From positions 248,001 through 312,000 of the forward strand of contig MHAZ01000021.1 of NCBI GenBank assembly GCA_001803165.1: DNA of 64,000 bases, in the 5' to 3' direction. Both the position numbers and the translations under genes were made by a program. The notes beneath the pieces were generated by a model. It ran no database searches and was not told the DNA's origin. It was given only the letters and a program-made list of their open reading frames with translations. This DNA comes from Stygiobacter sp. RIFOXYC2_FULL_38_25. Its GTDB lineage: Bacteria; Bacteroidota; Ignavibacteria; Ignavibacteriales; Melioribacteraceae. Within the stretch, counting starts at the first letter, position 1. Each line of letters begins with the position of its first letter. Below, piece after piece: positions 24,362 to 33,070 of this stretch.

Positions 24362-25726
24362 CTATTTAATCCACACTGTTTTGATATTTACAAATTCTTT
24401 AATTCCATAATGAGAAATCTCGCGCCCGTAGCCGGAATTTTTTATTCCGCCAAACGGCAAGCGCGGATCAGATTTTACCATTCCATTTATGAATACTGAA
24501 CCGCTTTCAATTCTAGCCGCAAGCCTTTTTGCCTTTTCAATGTTTGATGTCCACAGCGAGGCACCAAGTCCAAATTGAGAATCATTTGCAATTCTAATTG
24601 CATCCTCTTCATCAACAGCTTTTATTAGTGTTGCAACCGGACCAAATATTTCTTCTTCGTAAGCAGGAGTTCCGGGTAAAACATTTGCAAGAATAGTTGC
24701 TTCAAAATAAAAACCTTCGCGCGCAATTCTTTTTCCGCCGCAAAGAATTTTTGCGCCGCTTTGTACAGAACGTTGTACCTGGTCTTCCAGTTCGAAAAGT
24801 AAATCTTCCCGGGCAATTGGTCCAAGCTCAGTTTCCGGATTCATTGGATCGCCAATTTTAACTTTGTTCATCAGTTCAACAAACTTTTTCTCGAACTCAT
24901 CATAAACTTTTTCTACAACTATGAAACGTTTTGCCGCGATGCAGCTTTGCCCATTGTTAATTAAACGCGCAGTGATTGCTGTTTTTACTGCCGCATCAAT
25001 GGCGGCATCTTCAAGAACAATAAAGGGATCGCTTCCGCCAAGTTCCAATACGGTTTTCTTCAAAACTTTACCGCAAGATTCAGCAACCTTTTTCCCCGCC
25101 GGTTCGCTTCCGGTTAGTGTTACTGCTTTAATTTTAGGATGATTAATTACTTTTTCAACTGCTGATGAGCCGATTAATAAAGTTCGGAAAACATTTTGGG
25201 GAAATCCGGCTTGGCTAAAAAGTTCTTCGATAGCCAGCGCACTCATTGGAACGTTTGATGCGTGTTTGAGCAAGCAAGCGTTGCCAGCCATTAAAGCCGG
25301 CGCCGCAAAACGGAACACTTGCCAGAAAGGAAAATTCCACGGCATTACCGCCAGCACAATTCCAAGAGGGTCAAAACACACGAAACTTTCGGAAGCATCT
25401 GTCGCGATTATTTCTTCGCTCAAGATGTTCTCTGCATTCTCGGCGTAGTAATCGCAAACCAAGGCGCACTTTTCCACTTCTGCAATTGCTTGAACTATCG
25501 GCTTTCCCATTTCAAGCGTAAGAATTTTTCCAAATTCATTTTTCTTCTCACGCAGAATCGCCGAAGCCTTTTTCATAAAAACTTTCCTAACCGAAAAACC
25601 AGCATTCCGCCAATTCAAAAACGCTTCGTGTGTTAAACCGATTATCTCGTTTACTTGCTTAGAGCTGTGCTGTTCAAAAGTTTGAACAATTTTCCCATTT
25701 GCCGGATTAATAGTTTGGATTAACAT
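24362..25726 (-). CDS. NAD(P)-dependent aldehyde dehydrogenase (succinate-semialdehyde type)
   Basis: A 454-residue ALDH-superfamily enzyme oxidising an aldehyde to the acid with NAD(P). The catalytic Cys is in [14 protein letters not shown], the general-base Glu in [16 protein letters not shown], and the [20 protein letters not shown] cofactor segment is present. The short length (about 455 residues rather than about 490) and the start [20 protein letters not shown] fit the bacterial YneI/Sad-like succinate-semialdehyde dehydrogenase group. An AGGGA-type ribosome-binding site precedes the ATG. It has no pathway neighbours, so the physiological aldehyde is uncertain. Confidence 0.88.
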   Translation of the reverse strand: MLIQTINPANGKIVQTFEQHSSKQVNEIIGLTHEAFLNWRNAGFSVRKVFMKKASAILREKKNEFGKILTLEMGKPIVQAIAEVEKCALVCDYYAENAENILSEEIIATDASESFVCFDPLGIVLAVMPWNFPFWQVFRFAAPALMAGNACLLKHASNVPMSALAIEELFSQAGFPQNVFRTLLIGSSAVEKVINHPKIKAVTLTGSEPAGKKVAESCGKVLKKTVLELGGSDPFIVLEDAAIDAAVKTAITARLINNGQSCIAAKRFIVVEKVYDEFEKKFVELMNKVKIGDPMNPETELGPIAREDLLFELEDQVQRSVQSGAKILCGGKRIAREGFYFEATILANVLPGTPAYEEEIFGPVATLIKAVDEEDAIRIANDSQFGLGASLWTSNIEKAKRLAARIESGSVFINGMVKSDPRLPFGGIKNSGYGREISHYGIKEFVNIKTVWIK

Positions 25727-25863
25727 TCCCTTCCCTCGCGTTAAGTAATAATTAAATGTGATCTGAAATTTCGACTTCGTGGAAAATTTTTATTATGTTC
25801 TAACTGAAATTAGTTAGAATTTTTCCACAATAAAACACTGTTCTTTCATAGCTAAGGCTGGCA

Positions 25864-27201
25864 ATGAAAAAAAATCCGAAAACCTTTGTCTTAGACACAA
25901 ACGTAATTCTTCACGATCCAACTTGCATTAATCACTTTCAAGAAAACAATATCATCATTCCACTCTCGGTAATTGAAGAGCTCGATCATTTCAAGCGCGG
26001 CAATCAAGTAATTAATTTAAATGCACGCGAGTTTGCGCGAACACTTGACACTATTACCGGCAATGATATTTTCAACGGCGGTGTTTCTCTAGGGCGTGGA
26101 AAAGGAAAAGTTAGAATCGTAATTACGAAAGGATTGTCGCGGGAAATTCATGATGTTTTCCGTGAAGACAATGTTGATCATAGAGTTCTGAGCGCTGCAT
26201 TTGAAGCAAACAGAACAATGAAAAGTAAAGAGAGCATAATAGTTGTTACAAAAGATGTAAACCTTCGGATGAAAGCCAAGGCGCTTGGCATTCCGGCAGA
26301 AGATTACACCACGGACCAGGTTACAAACGTTGAAGAACTTTACAGCGGAAAAGATATTGTTGAAAATTTTGATGACGACCTACTTCAGAAACTCTATCAA
26401 ACTCCTTTTGAAATACCGGCAACTAAAATTGCAAAGAAACTGAAAACCGATCTCGTTCCAAATAAATATTTCATCTTGCGTAATCAAAGCCGTTCTGCGT
26501 TAGCCCATCTTAATAACGAAATGAACGTTTTCCGCAAGATTGATAAACAAGTTGTTTATGGAATTAAGCCGCGTAACGCCGAACAAACTTTTGCAGTTGA
26601 TGCACTTTCAAATCCCGACATTCCTCTTGTAACTATGACGGGCAAAGCCGGTACCGGAAAAACGTTGCTTGCACTCGCAAGCGCTCTTTCAGTAAGAAAA
26701 AATTATAGACAGATTTATATTGCGCGTCCGATTGTTCCGCTCAGCAACAAAGATATTGGCTACCTGCCCGGCGATGTTGACAGCAAGCTTGCACCCTACA
26801 TGCAGCCGCTTTGGGATAATCTGAAAGTAATTCAAGATCAATTTCCGGAAACAGATAAGAGCCATCAGATAATCAACAACTTGGTAAAGGAAGAAAAACT
26901 TGTTGTTGAGCCACTCAGCTACATCCGCGGCAGAAGCTTACAAAGAATTTATTTTATTGTTGATGAAGCGCAGAATTTAACTCCGCATGAAGTAAAGACT
27001 ATTATTACGCGCGCGGGCGAAGGCTCTAAGGTTGTCCTTACCGGCGATATTTATCAGATAGATCACCCGTATCTTGATTCGCAATCGAACGGACTATCTT
27101 ACTTGATTGAACATTTTAAAGGACAGAAACTTTACGCGCATATCAATCTCGAAAAGGGTGAACGATCTGAATTAGCTGAGTTAGCAAGTAATTTGTTGTA
27201 A
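25864..27201 (+). CDS. PhoH-family ATPase with N-terminal PIN domain (PhoH2-like)
   Basis: 445 residues. The PIN nuclease domain spans about 1-150 (FVLDTNVILHDP with Asp11; SVIEELDHFKRGNQ; VVTKDVNLRMKAKALG). The PhoH ATPase/helicase domain spans about 225-445 (Walker A GKAGTGKTLLALA at about residue 260; Walker B YFIVDEAQNLTPHE at about 370; VVLTGDIYQIDHPYLD). Proteins with this layout, such as mycobacterial PhoH2 and Bacillus YlaK, are sequence-dependent RNA helicase/RNases. The acidic residues of the PIN active site appear intact. No antitoxin-like gene is upstream. A hairpin follows the stop. Confidence 0.93.
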   Translation: MKKNPKTFVLDTNVILHDPTCINHFQENNIIIPLSVIEELDHFKRGNQVINLNAREFARTLDTITGNDIFNGGVSLGRGKGKVRIVITKGLSREIHDVFREDNVDHRVLSAAFEANRTMKSKESIIVVTKDVNLRMKAKALGIPAEDYTTDQVTNVEELYSGKDIVENFDDDLLQKLYQTPFEIPATKIAKKLKTDLVPNKYFILRNQSRSALAHLNNEMNVFRKIDKQVVYGIKPRNAEQTFAVDALSNPDIPLVTMTGKAGTGKTLLALASALSVRKNYRQIYIARPIVPLSNKDIGYLPGDVDSKLAPYMQPLWDNLKVIQDQFPETDKSHQIINNLVKEEKLVVEPLSYIRGRSLQRIYFIVDEAQNLTPHEVKTIITRAGEGSKVVLTGDIYQIDHPYLDSQSNGLSYLIEHFKGQKLYAHINLEKGERSELAELASNLL

Positions 27202-27249
27202 ATGTTCTTCGATGCTTTGTAAAGAATATGTTGCTTCTTAGAGGGCGTG

Positions 27250-27269
27250 TTCCTAAGTTTTCTTAGGAA
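27250..27269. terminator. Hairpin downstream of the PhoH2-like gene
   Basis: TTCCTAAG (27250-27257) and CTTAGGAA (27262-27269) are perfect arms around TTTT. The following sequence is T-rich but lacks a continuous run, so termination is likely but not certain. Confidence 0.55.
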
Positions 27270-27416
27270 ATCAAATTTTATTTGGTCCTATGCCCAAACA
27301 ACTCATCTTCTATTCTACTTTCCTTAAAAAATTATATCTATCGCTGCACTCTTTTTATCTTCCTCAACCTATGTTGTGGTTGGTTAGTTTAGTATGCATC
27401 TCCACAACAAAGAATT

Positions 27417-27458
27417 ACACAGAGAATCCCAGAGGAGTCGCAGAGGTACACCGAGAAA
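27417..27458. repeat. CACAGAG/CGCAGAG repeat tract, upstream of GxxExxY gene
   Basis: Degenerate units (ACACAGAGAATC, CCAGAGGAG, CGCAGAGG, CACCGAGAAA) run right up to the start codon at 27462. Similar units in inverted orientation follow the gene (27834-27921). Tracts of this kind commonly surround GxxExxY genes in many bacteria. Confidence 0.6.
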
Positions 27459-27461
27459 AGC

Positions 27462-27833
27462 ATGGAAATTAATCTCATCACAAAAGAAATAATCGGCGCC
27501 GCAATCGAAGTTCACAAACAACTTGGTCCAGGAATGCTTGAATCTGCTTATGAAGAATGTTTGTGTTATGAATTGTCTTTACGCGGCTTGAAAGTTGAAC
27601 GGCAAAAACCGATTCCGGTCGTTTATAAAGAAATCAAACTCGATTGCGGATATAGAACGGATTTGTTGGTTGAGAACGAGGTAGTGGTTGAACTAAAAGC
27701 GCAAGATGTTATTCTTCCGGTTCACGAAGCACAAATACTGACTTATCTGCGTTTCGCAAATAAGAAAATAGGTTTACTAATTAATTTCAATGTAACTGTA
27801 CTAAAGAATGGTATCAGGAGATTCATTCTTTAA
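27462..27833 (+). CDS. GxxExxY family protein (PD-(D/E)XK-like)
   Basis: A 123-residue protein of the GxxExxY family. The name-giving motif is GMLESAYEECLCYELSLRG (G-x-x-E-x-x-Y). It is followed by KPIPVVYKEIKLDCGYRTDL, LVENEVVVELKA and the end LLINFNVTVLKNGIRRFIL. The D-x-x-V-x-N-x-V-V-x-E-x-K pattern suits a PD-(D/E)XK nuclease core, which gives the inferred biochemical class. The gene is embedded between degenerate CACAGAG-type repeats on both sides, a recurrent setting for this family. The biological role is unknown, and spread with the repeats has been suggested by context only. It is upstream of gatE with a 94-bp gap. Confidence 0.88.
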   Translation: MEINLITKEIIGAAIEVHKQLGPGMLESAYEECLCYELSLRGLKVERQKPIPVVYKEIKLDCGYRTDLLVENEVVVELKAQDVILPVHEAQILTYLRFANKKIGLLINFNVTVLKNGIRRFIL

Positions 27834-27921
27834 CCTCTGAGTTTCTCGGTGAATTCTCTGTGGAACTCTGTGAAAGGATGTTGCACTGAGAGACACTGAG
27901 TTTGCACAGAGCACTCCAGAG
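27834..27921. repeat. CTCTGTG-type repeat tract, downstream of GxxExxY gene
   Basis: Units such as CCTCTGAGTTTCTCGGTGAA, TTCTCTGTGGAA, CTCTGTGAAAGG and CACTGAGAGACACTGAG fill the space up to gatE. The first units (CTCGGTG...TTCTCTGTG) are the inverse of the CACAGAG...CACCGAG units before the gene. Confidence 0.6.
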
Positions 27922-27927
27922 AAAAAA

Positions 27928-29832
27928 ATGAAAGAATTTATATTCAAACCGTTTGAAGAAATGACCGAGAAGGATTATGAAACTGTTGGTTTCAAATCCG
28001 GATTGGAAATTCATCAGCAACTTTTAACAACAAAGAAACTATTTTGTAGGTGTCCCGCAGGTAAGTACAGCGAGCATTACGATGCGGAGATATTGCGTCA
28101 CATGCGCCCAACTCTTTCAGAACTTGGAGAATATGACGGCACTGCTTTGATGGAATTCAAAACGAAGAAAGACATTCTTTACCGCATCAACCGTGAATCT
28201 GTCTGTACTTACGAAATGGATGACACGCCGCCATTCTTAATCAATGATGACGCGCTTGATATAGCTCTTCGCTGCGGAATGCTGTTTGATTGCTCAATTG
28301 TAGATGAACTTCATATCGCCCGTAAACAATATTTGGATGGAAGTATTCCAACCGGATTTCAGCGCACGGCAATCTTTGCGCTTGATGGAAAAATTCCTTA
28401 CAAAGATAGAACGATTGATATTGTACAAATGTCTATCGAAGAAGATTCTTGCCGGGAAGTTTCCGATAGCGGACACTTACGCGTTTACAGAACAGACAGA
28501 CTTGGTATGCCGTTGATCGAAACCGTTACCGGACCAAACATGCGCACACCTTTTGAAGTTGCTGAAGTAGCAGAGATATGCGCTAATGTTGTTCGCAGCA
28601 CAAATAAGGTTCGCCGCGGAATTGGTTCTGCTCGTGAAGATGTTAATGTTAGTGTTGAAGGAGGAACTAGAATCGAAATCAAAGGTGTTCCTAAGATTGG
28701 TAGAATTCCTCATCTAACATATAACGAAGCTATGCGGCAGTGGAATCTTTTGCGTCTGCGCGAAACTCTGCATAAGCGTGGAATTACAAAAGATTCTTTC
28801 GAAGCCAAAACTCACGACATAACTCGCCTGGTTAAGAAAGCTTATTATCAGCCAATCAGAAACGCGATTGAGCAAGGCTTATTTGTAAAATGTGTTGTGC
28901 TGAAAGGTTTTGCTGGATTGCTGCACTGGCAAACACAGACCGATACTTATTTCTCTAAAGAAATCTCCGACCGCGTTCGTGTTATTGCTTGTTTAACTAC
29001 AATTCCAAACCTTATTCATTCCGATAGCAAAGGTGAAAACTTAACTTCTGCTGAGTGGCACAATGCTAAAAAAAATGTTGGCGCAACAGACGACGATACA
29101 ATGGTTTTGGTTTGGGGAAATGAGCAAGACACTGAAACCGCAGCGAGAGAAATTATCATCCGCGCAAAGGAAGCTACTATTGGTGTTCCATCGGAAACAC
29201 GGCAGGCGTTGCGAGATGGGACAAATGGCTTCGAAAGAATTTTGCCCGGCGCAGATAGAATGTATCCCGATACGGATTTACCGCCAACAAGAATTACTGA
29301 AGATCATATAAATAGATTAAGCATTGATCTCCCGGAAAAATTTTGGATAAGTGAAAAGTGGTACAAAGAACTTGGTATTCCCGCAGATACTATTCGGGAA
29401 TTATCTATTTCCAAATATGCCAGATTATTCAAGTTCTTGGTAGAAGAATGGAAAATCAACCCAACTCTTGCTGCTGTTGCGCTAATTCAATTCCCAAAAC
29501 GGTTAAAGAAGATGAGGCTCAACTCAAACTTACTGTACGAAGGATTGATGAAGGAAATATTCCGCTCTTACAAAGATGGTTTGCTTTCCAGCGGTGGTAT
29601 ATTTTACGCAATGAAATCCGCAATTGAGCAAAAGGATTTCAATCCGGAATTACTTCCAGAACCAATCTCCGCAAAAGAACTTGAAGAAGTAATCTCAGAA
29701 ACAAGCTCAACATTGAACGAAGTTAAATTGGTAAATAACGAAAAGAGAAAAGAAGTGTTGCTTGGACTTGTAATGAACAAAGTTAGAATGAGTGTAGATG
29801 GTAAAATAGTAGCAAACAAAATTACTCATTGA
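27928..29832 (+). CDS. gatE: Glu-tRNA(Gln) amidotransferase subunit E (archaeal type)
   Basis: 634 residues, matching archaeal GatE: kinase-like catalytic start VGFKSGLEIHQQLLTTKKLF with CRCP; HIARKQYLDGSIPTGFQRTA; VQMSIEEDSCREV; TVTGPNMRTPFEVAEVAEIC and RGIGSAREDVNVSVEGGTRI; then the AspRS-like insert around residues 370-450 (KEATIGVPSETRQALRDGTN, LPGADRMYPDTDLPPTRI); and a YqeY-like helical tail. GatE phosphorylates Glu-tRNA(Gln) and transfers ammonia delivered by GatD to form Gln-tRNA(Gln). The bacterial counterpart is GatB of GatCAB. The insert and the overall length separate it from GatB. gatD follows directly. Finding this pair outside archaea is unusual; see findings. Confidence 0.93.
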   Translation: MKEFIFKPFEEMTEKDYETVGFKSGLEIHQQLLTTKKLFCRCPAGKYSEHYDAEILRHMRPTLSELGEYDGTALMEFKTKKDILYRINRESVCTYEMDDTPPFLINDDALDIALRCGMLFDCSIVDELHIARKQYLDGSIPTGFQRTAIFALDGKIPYKDRTIDIVQMSIEEDSCREVSDSGHLRVYRTDRLGMPLIETVTGPNMRTPFEVAEVAEICANVVRSTNKVRRGIGSAREDVNVSVEGGTRIEIKGVPKIGRIPHLTYNEAMRQWNLLRLRETLHKRGITKDSFEAKTHDITRLVKKAYYQPIRNAIEQGLFVKCVVLKGFAGLLHWQTQTDTYFSKEISDRVRVIACLTTIPNLIHSDSKGENLTSAEWHNAKKNVGATDDDTMVLVWGNEQDTETAAREIIIRAKEATIGVPSETRQALRDGTNGFERILPGADRMYPDTDLPPTRITEDHINRLSIDLPEKFWISEKWYKELGIPADTIRELSISKYARLFKFLVEEWKINPTLAAVALIQFPKRLKKMRLNSNLLYEGLMKEIFRSYKDGLLSSGGIFYAMKSAIEQKDFNPELLPEPISAKELEEVISETSSTLNEVKLVNNEKRKEVLLGLVMNKVRMSVDGKIVANKITH

Positions 29833-29835
29833 AAT

Positions 29836-29902
29836 CTTAGCGCCCTTTGCGAAAATCTTTGCAGTCTCCGCGTGAAAAATCTTTAACGCAAAGAACGCTA
29901 AG
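29836..29902. repeat. CTTTGCG inverted repeats between gatE and gatD
   Basis: CTTAGCGCCCTTTGCG (29836-29851) is inverted at CGCAAAGAACGCTAAG (29887-29902), 14 of 16 matches, and a further GCGCAAAGG unit precedes the gatD start. The 99-bp gap is built almost entirely of these units. Confidence 0.65.
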
Positions 29903-29931
29903 AAATCCGCTGAGAGCGCAAAGGAAAAATT

Positions 29932-31314
29932 ATGGCAGATGATTACAAAGGTTACCGCGGAAACGCGCTTTCGGTATTAAAAAATTTTAACACGCTTGTC
30001 TGGAGTGATGTAGAAATCACCACGACTAAAGGAAAGTATAAAGGAATTATTCTCCCCCGCTCAGAAACGGCTGACCCGTTTCATATCGTAATTAAAATGC
30101 CGATTGGATATAACATCGGCGTTGCCGCTGATTTGGTCACTGACATTCAGATTCGCGGAAGAAAAGAAGCTCACTACAAAATTCCGGAAAAAGATTTTCC
30201 ACGCGATGCCTCAAAACCAAACGTAAAACTTCTCGGCACAGGCGGAACAATTGCATCACGATTAGATTACAGAACCGGCGCAGTTATTCCCGCATTTTCC
30301 CCCGGCGAGCTTTATGGTTCTGTACCGGAACTCGCTAACTATTGTAATCTAGAAACAGAAAAACTTTACGGTGTGTTCAGCGAGAACATGGGTCCGGAAC
30401 AATGGATTGGAACAGCGCAAGCAATCGGACGTGAAATTGAAAAAGGCGTTGATGGAATTGTAATTGGTCATGGTACAGATACAATGCATCACACGGCGGC
30501 TATACTTTCTTTCATGGTGCAGAATTCTCCTGTCCCAATCGTAATGGTTGGATCGCAACGCTCGAGCGACCGCCCCTCTTCCGATGCCGCCCTAAATTTA
30601 ATGCACAGTGTAAAGACCGCCGCCGAAAGCGACATCGCCGAAGTTATGGTTTGTATGTTCGGTCCAACTTCAGATTATTACGGATTGCTTCATCGTGGAA
30701 CGCGCGTAAGAAAAATGCATTCGAGCTATCGTTCAACATTCAGAACGATTGGTGATATTCCAATTGCAAAAGTAAGCCGCGATGAAATTACTCCTCTCCG
30801 GCAAGATTACAAACATCGGCGAAGAGATAGAAATGCTTTAATTAACACAGCCTTTGAAGAAAAAGTTAGCATCGTTTATTATTACCCGAACATGAAGCCG
30901 GATATTATTGAATCGTTGATAGACAACGACTACAAAGGAATTGTAATTGCCGGCACCGGACTTGGACACGTGAACAAGCCTTTATATCCGGCGCTAAAAC
31001 GCGCGCATGATAAAGGCATTTCAATTTATATGACCGTTCAAACACTTTGGGGCTACGTGCAAATGTATGTTTACGATACCGGGCGCGATATGATGGATCT
31101 GGGCGTAATTCCGGGCGCAAATATGCTGCCTGAAGTTGCCTACATGAAACTATGCTGGGCGCTTGGACAAACAACAGATCAGCAAAAAGTGAAAGATATA
31201 ATGCTTACACCAATTGCCGGAGAAATTACCGAGCGCGAGCCTAGCAACGGCTATTTAATTTATCAAGGCGGCTTGCCGGAAGTTGAAGAGTTTATTTCAA
31301 AGTATGTGAAGTGA
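29932..31314 (+). CDS. gatD: Glu-tRNA(Gln) amidotransferase subunit D (archaeal type)
   Basis: 460 residues. An N-terminal SH3/Tudor-like domain (about 1-75; LVWSDVEITTTKGKYKGIIL, HIVIKMPIGYNIGVA) is the feature that separates GatD from plain asparaginases. The L-asparaginase domains follow: KLLGTGGTIASRLDYRTGAV, DGIVIGHGTDTMHHTAAILS and IVMVGSQRSSDRPSSDAALN. The threonines and HGTD of the active site are intact. GatD releases ammonia from asparagine or glutamine for GatE. AAAGGA precedes the ATG. It is adjacent to gatE across a repeat-filled gap. Subunit pairing makes misannotation as a simple asparaginase unlikely. Confidence 0.92.
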   Translation: MADDYKGYRGNALSVLKNFNTLVWSDVEITTTKGKYKGIILPRSETADPFHIVIKMPIGYNIGVAADLVTDIQIRGRKEAHYKIPEKDFPRDASKPNVKLLGTGGTIASRLDYRTGAVIPAFSPGELYGSVPELANYCNLETEKLYGVFSENMGPEQWIGTAQAIGREIEKGVDGIVIGHGTDTMHHTAAILSFMVQNSPVPIVMVGSQRSSDRPSSDAALNLMHSVKTAAESDIAEVMVCMFGPTSDYYGLLHRGTRVRKMHSSYRSTFRTIGDIPIAKVSRDEITPLRQDYKHRRRDRNALINTAFEEKVSIVYYYPNMKPDIIESLIDNDYKGIVIAGTGLGHVNKPLYPALKRAHDKGISIYMTVQTLWGYVQMYVYDTGRDMMDLGVIPGANMLPEVAYMKLCWALGQTTDQQKVKDIMLTPIAGEITEREPSNGYLIYQGGLPEVEEFISKYVK

Positions 31315-31322
31315 CCCGTAGG

Positions 31323-31370
31323 GTCATCCTGAGCTGAGTCTGAGTGAAACGAAGATGAAGCGAAGGATCT
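31323..31370. repeat. GTCATCCTGAGC...AAGGATCT dispersed repeat unit
   Basis: The block beginning GTCATCCTGAGC and ending GCGAAGGATCT has inverted ATCCT/AGGAT ends. Very similar blocks are common intergenic repeats in Bacteroidota-type genomes; the TCGA-type palindromes at 659-726 belong to the same style. Confidence 0.5.
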
Positions 31371-31485
31371 CCCAAATCATATTGCAAGGCACTCAGCAAC
31401 TTTTAAACATCTATGTTCATTTTTCGGTGGAAGATTTTTTTAACAGCCTTTATAATTACTCATCGAAAATTTGAAAGGATCTATT

Positions 31486-32547
31486 TTGGAAGTTCAATTC
31501 GCTCAAAGAAATCTTCCATCAGCCAAAGAGATGGAGCGCGCCTACAAAACCAGCGATGTTTCTTATGATGGAATTTTTTATCTCGCTGTTACAAGTACTG
31601 GAATATTCTGCCGCCCTTCCTGTTCCGCCAGAAAGCCATTACCAAAGAATGTTGAATACTATTCTTCATCTCGCGAAGCAATATTTGCCGGCTACAGACC
31701 TTGTAAAAGATGCAAGCCACTAGAAGTTCACGGAACACCGCCCGATTGGGTTTCCAAATTGCTTAATATGATTGATGCTGACCCCACAGCCCGCTACAAT
31801 GACCAATTCCTTCGTTCAATAAAAATTGATCCGGCACGTGCGCGCAGATATTTTCTGAAAAATTATAACATGACATTTCAAGCTTACTGCCGAGGCAGAC
31901 GATTAGGCATTTCATTCGAAAAGATCCGGCAAGGTAAAGACCTTGATGATGTGGCGCTTGGCTACGGCTATCAATCCCACAGCGGATTCCGGGATGCATT
32001 TGCAAAAACTTTTGGAATTTCGCCCGGCAAAAGTAAATCTGGCGATTGCGTTTTAGCGTCGTGGATTGAAAGTCCAATGGGACCACTAATTGCAGCGGCA
32101 AACAAAGATGGGATTTGTCTGCTGGAATTTTCCGACCGGAGAATGCTTGACGCACAGTTTGCTACATTGCGAAAACTTTTCAAAGCCCCAATTGTACCGG
32201 GAGAAAACAAACACATACTTCAGCTAAAGAAAGAGTTGCAAAATTATTTTGAAGGAACACTAAAAGAATTCAAAACGCCAATTGTTTTTCCGGGCACAGA
32301 TTTTCAGAATAAAGTATGGAATGAGCTTCTGAAAATTCCCCCTGGCGAAACGGCTTCTTACGAAGAGCTGGCAAAAAGAGTCGGAGTTCCAAAAGGTCAA
32401 CGCGCTGTTGGTCATGCTAACGGATTAAATAGAATCGCTATAGTTATTCCTTGTCATAGAGTTGTAAACAAGAATGGAAACCTTGGCGGTTACGGCGGCG
32501 GGCTCTGGCGCAAACAAAAGTTGCTGGAATTAGAAAGAGCTAGATAG
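31486..32547 (+). CDS. ada: Ada-type bifunctional regulator / O6-methylguanine-DNA methyltransferase
   Basis: About 353 residues. The zinc-binding Ada domain has Cys42, Cys46, Cys73 and Cys76 (FCRPSCSARKP and PCKRCKP). An AraC-like helix-turn-helix region follows (IKIDPARARRYFLKNYNMTF, LDDVALGYGYQSHSGFRDAF). The C-terminal methyltransferase has the acceptor Cys323 in IVIPCHRVV and the flanking GQRAVGHANGLNRI. It repairs methylphosphotriesters and O6-methylguanine and, when methylated on the first zinc cysteine, would activate its own gene. The TTG at 31486 is preferred because GAAAGGA lies six bases before it; an alternative TTG lies at 31471. The DUF1203 gene follows closely. Confidence 0.92.
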   Translation: MEVQFAQRNLPSAKEMERAYKTSDVSYDGIFYLAVTSTGIFCRPSCSARKPLPKNVEYYSSSREAIFAGYRPCKRCKPLEVHGTPPDWVSKLLNMIDADPTARYNDQFLRSIKIDPARARRYFLKNYNMTFQAYCRGRRLGISFEKIRQGKDLDDVALGYGYQSHSGFRDAFAKTFGISPGKSKSGDCVLASWIESPMGPLIAAANKDGICLLEFSDRRMLDAQFATLRKLFKAPIVPGENKHILQLKKELQNYFEGTLKEFKTPIVFPGTDFQNKVWNELLKIPPGETASYEELAKRVGVPKGQRAVGHANGLNRIAIVIPCHRVVNKNGNLGGYGGGLWRKQKLLELERAR

Positions 32548-32582
32548 AAGCGATTAACCACATTTATAAATCAAAATTAAGA

Positions 32583-33068
32583 TTGGATTTGAACTTGGCA
32601 AATAATTTTAAAATAAAATCATTACGAAGCGAAGAGTTTTCTGATTTATTCACTTTGAGCGATGCAGAACTATCCAAACGTGGAATTATAAGAATGATTG
32701 TTGATGAGAAACCCGGATTTCCTTGCAGAGTAAGTTTAGAAGATGCCGAAATAGGTGAAGATGTTCTTCTGTTATCTTGCCAGCATCACAAAACAAATTC
32801 ACCTTATCAATCAACCGGACCAATTTTCGTTCGTAAAATTGCTAAGACTGCGGATTTAGGCGTTAATGAAATTCCACAAATGCTTACGCACAGATTACTT
32901 TCTGTAAGAGGTTTCAACGAACTAGGCATGATGATAGCGGCAATGGTTACCGAAGGAACTAGTTTAAGAGAAATATTGAATAAAACTTTTGACAACCAAG
33001 AAATAAGTTATATACACATTCATAATGCAAAGCCAGGTTGTTATAACTGTGTGGCGGAAAGAGTTTAG
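32583..33068 (+). CDS. DUF1203 domain protein
   Basis: 161 residues. DUF1203 is recognised from the segment RGIIRMIVDEKPGFPCRVSL, then EDAEIGEDVLLLSCQHHKTN, SPYQSTGPIFVRKIA, and the C-terminal YIHIHNAKPGCYNCVAERV. The family has no known function. The conserved cysteines and histidines (CRVSLEDA; HIHNAKPGCYNC) suggest a metal-binding or redox role, but this is inference. The start is uncertain: TTG codons lie at 32583, 32589 and 32595, with only a weak GGA before the last. It may be co-transcribed with ada, 35 bp upstream, which would hint at a damage-response link. Confidence 0.85.
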   Translation: MDLNLANNFKIKSLRSEEFSDLFTLSDAELSKRGIIRMIVDEKPGFPCRVSLEDAEIGEDVLLLSCQHHKTNSPYQSTGPIFVRKIAKTADLGVNEIPQMLTHRLLSVRGFNELGMMIAAMVTEGTSLREILNKTFDNQEISYIHIHNAKPGCYNCVAERV

Positions 33069-33070
33069 AA

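Noticed and set aside
27290-27472. 60-codon frame between phoH2 and GxxExxY
   Set aside because: Low-complexity sequence running into the repeat tract, no ribosome-binding site and no coding character.
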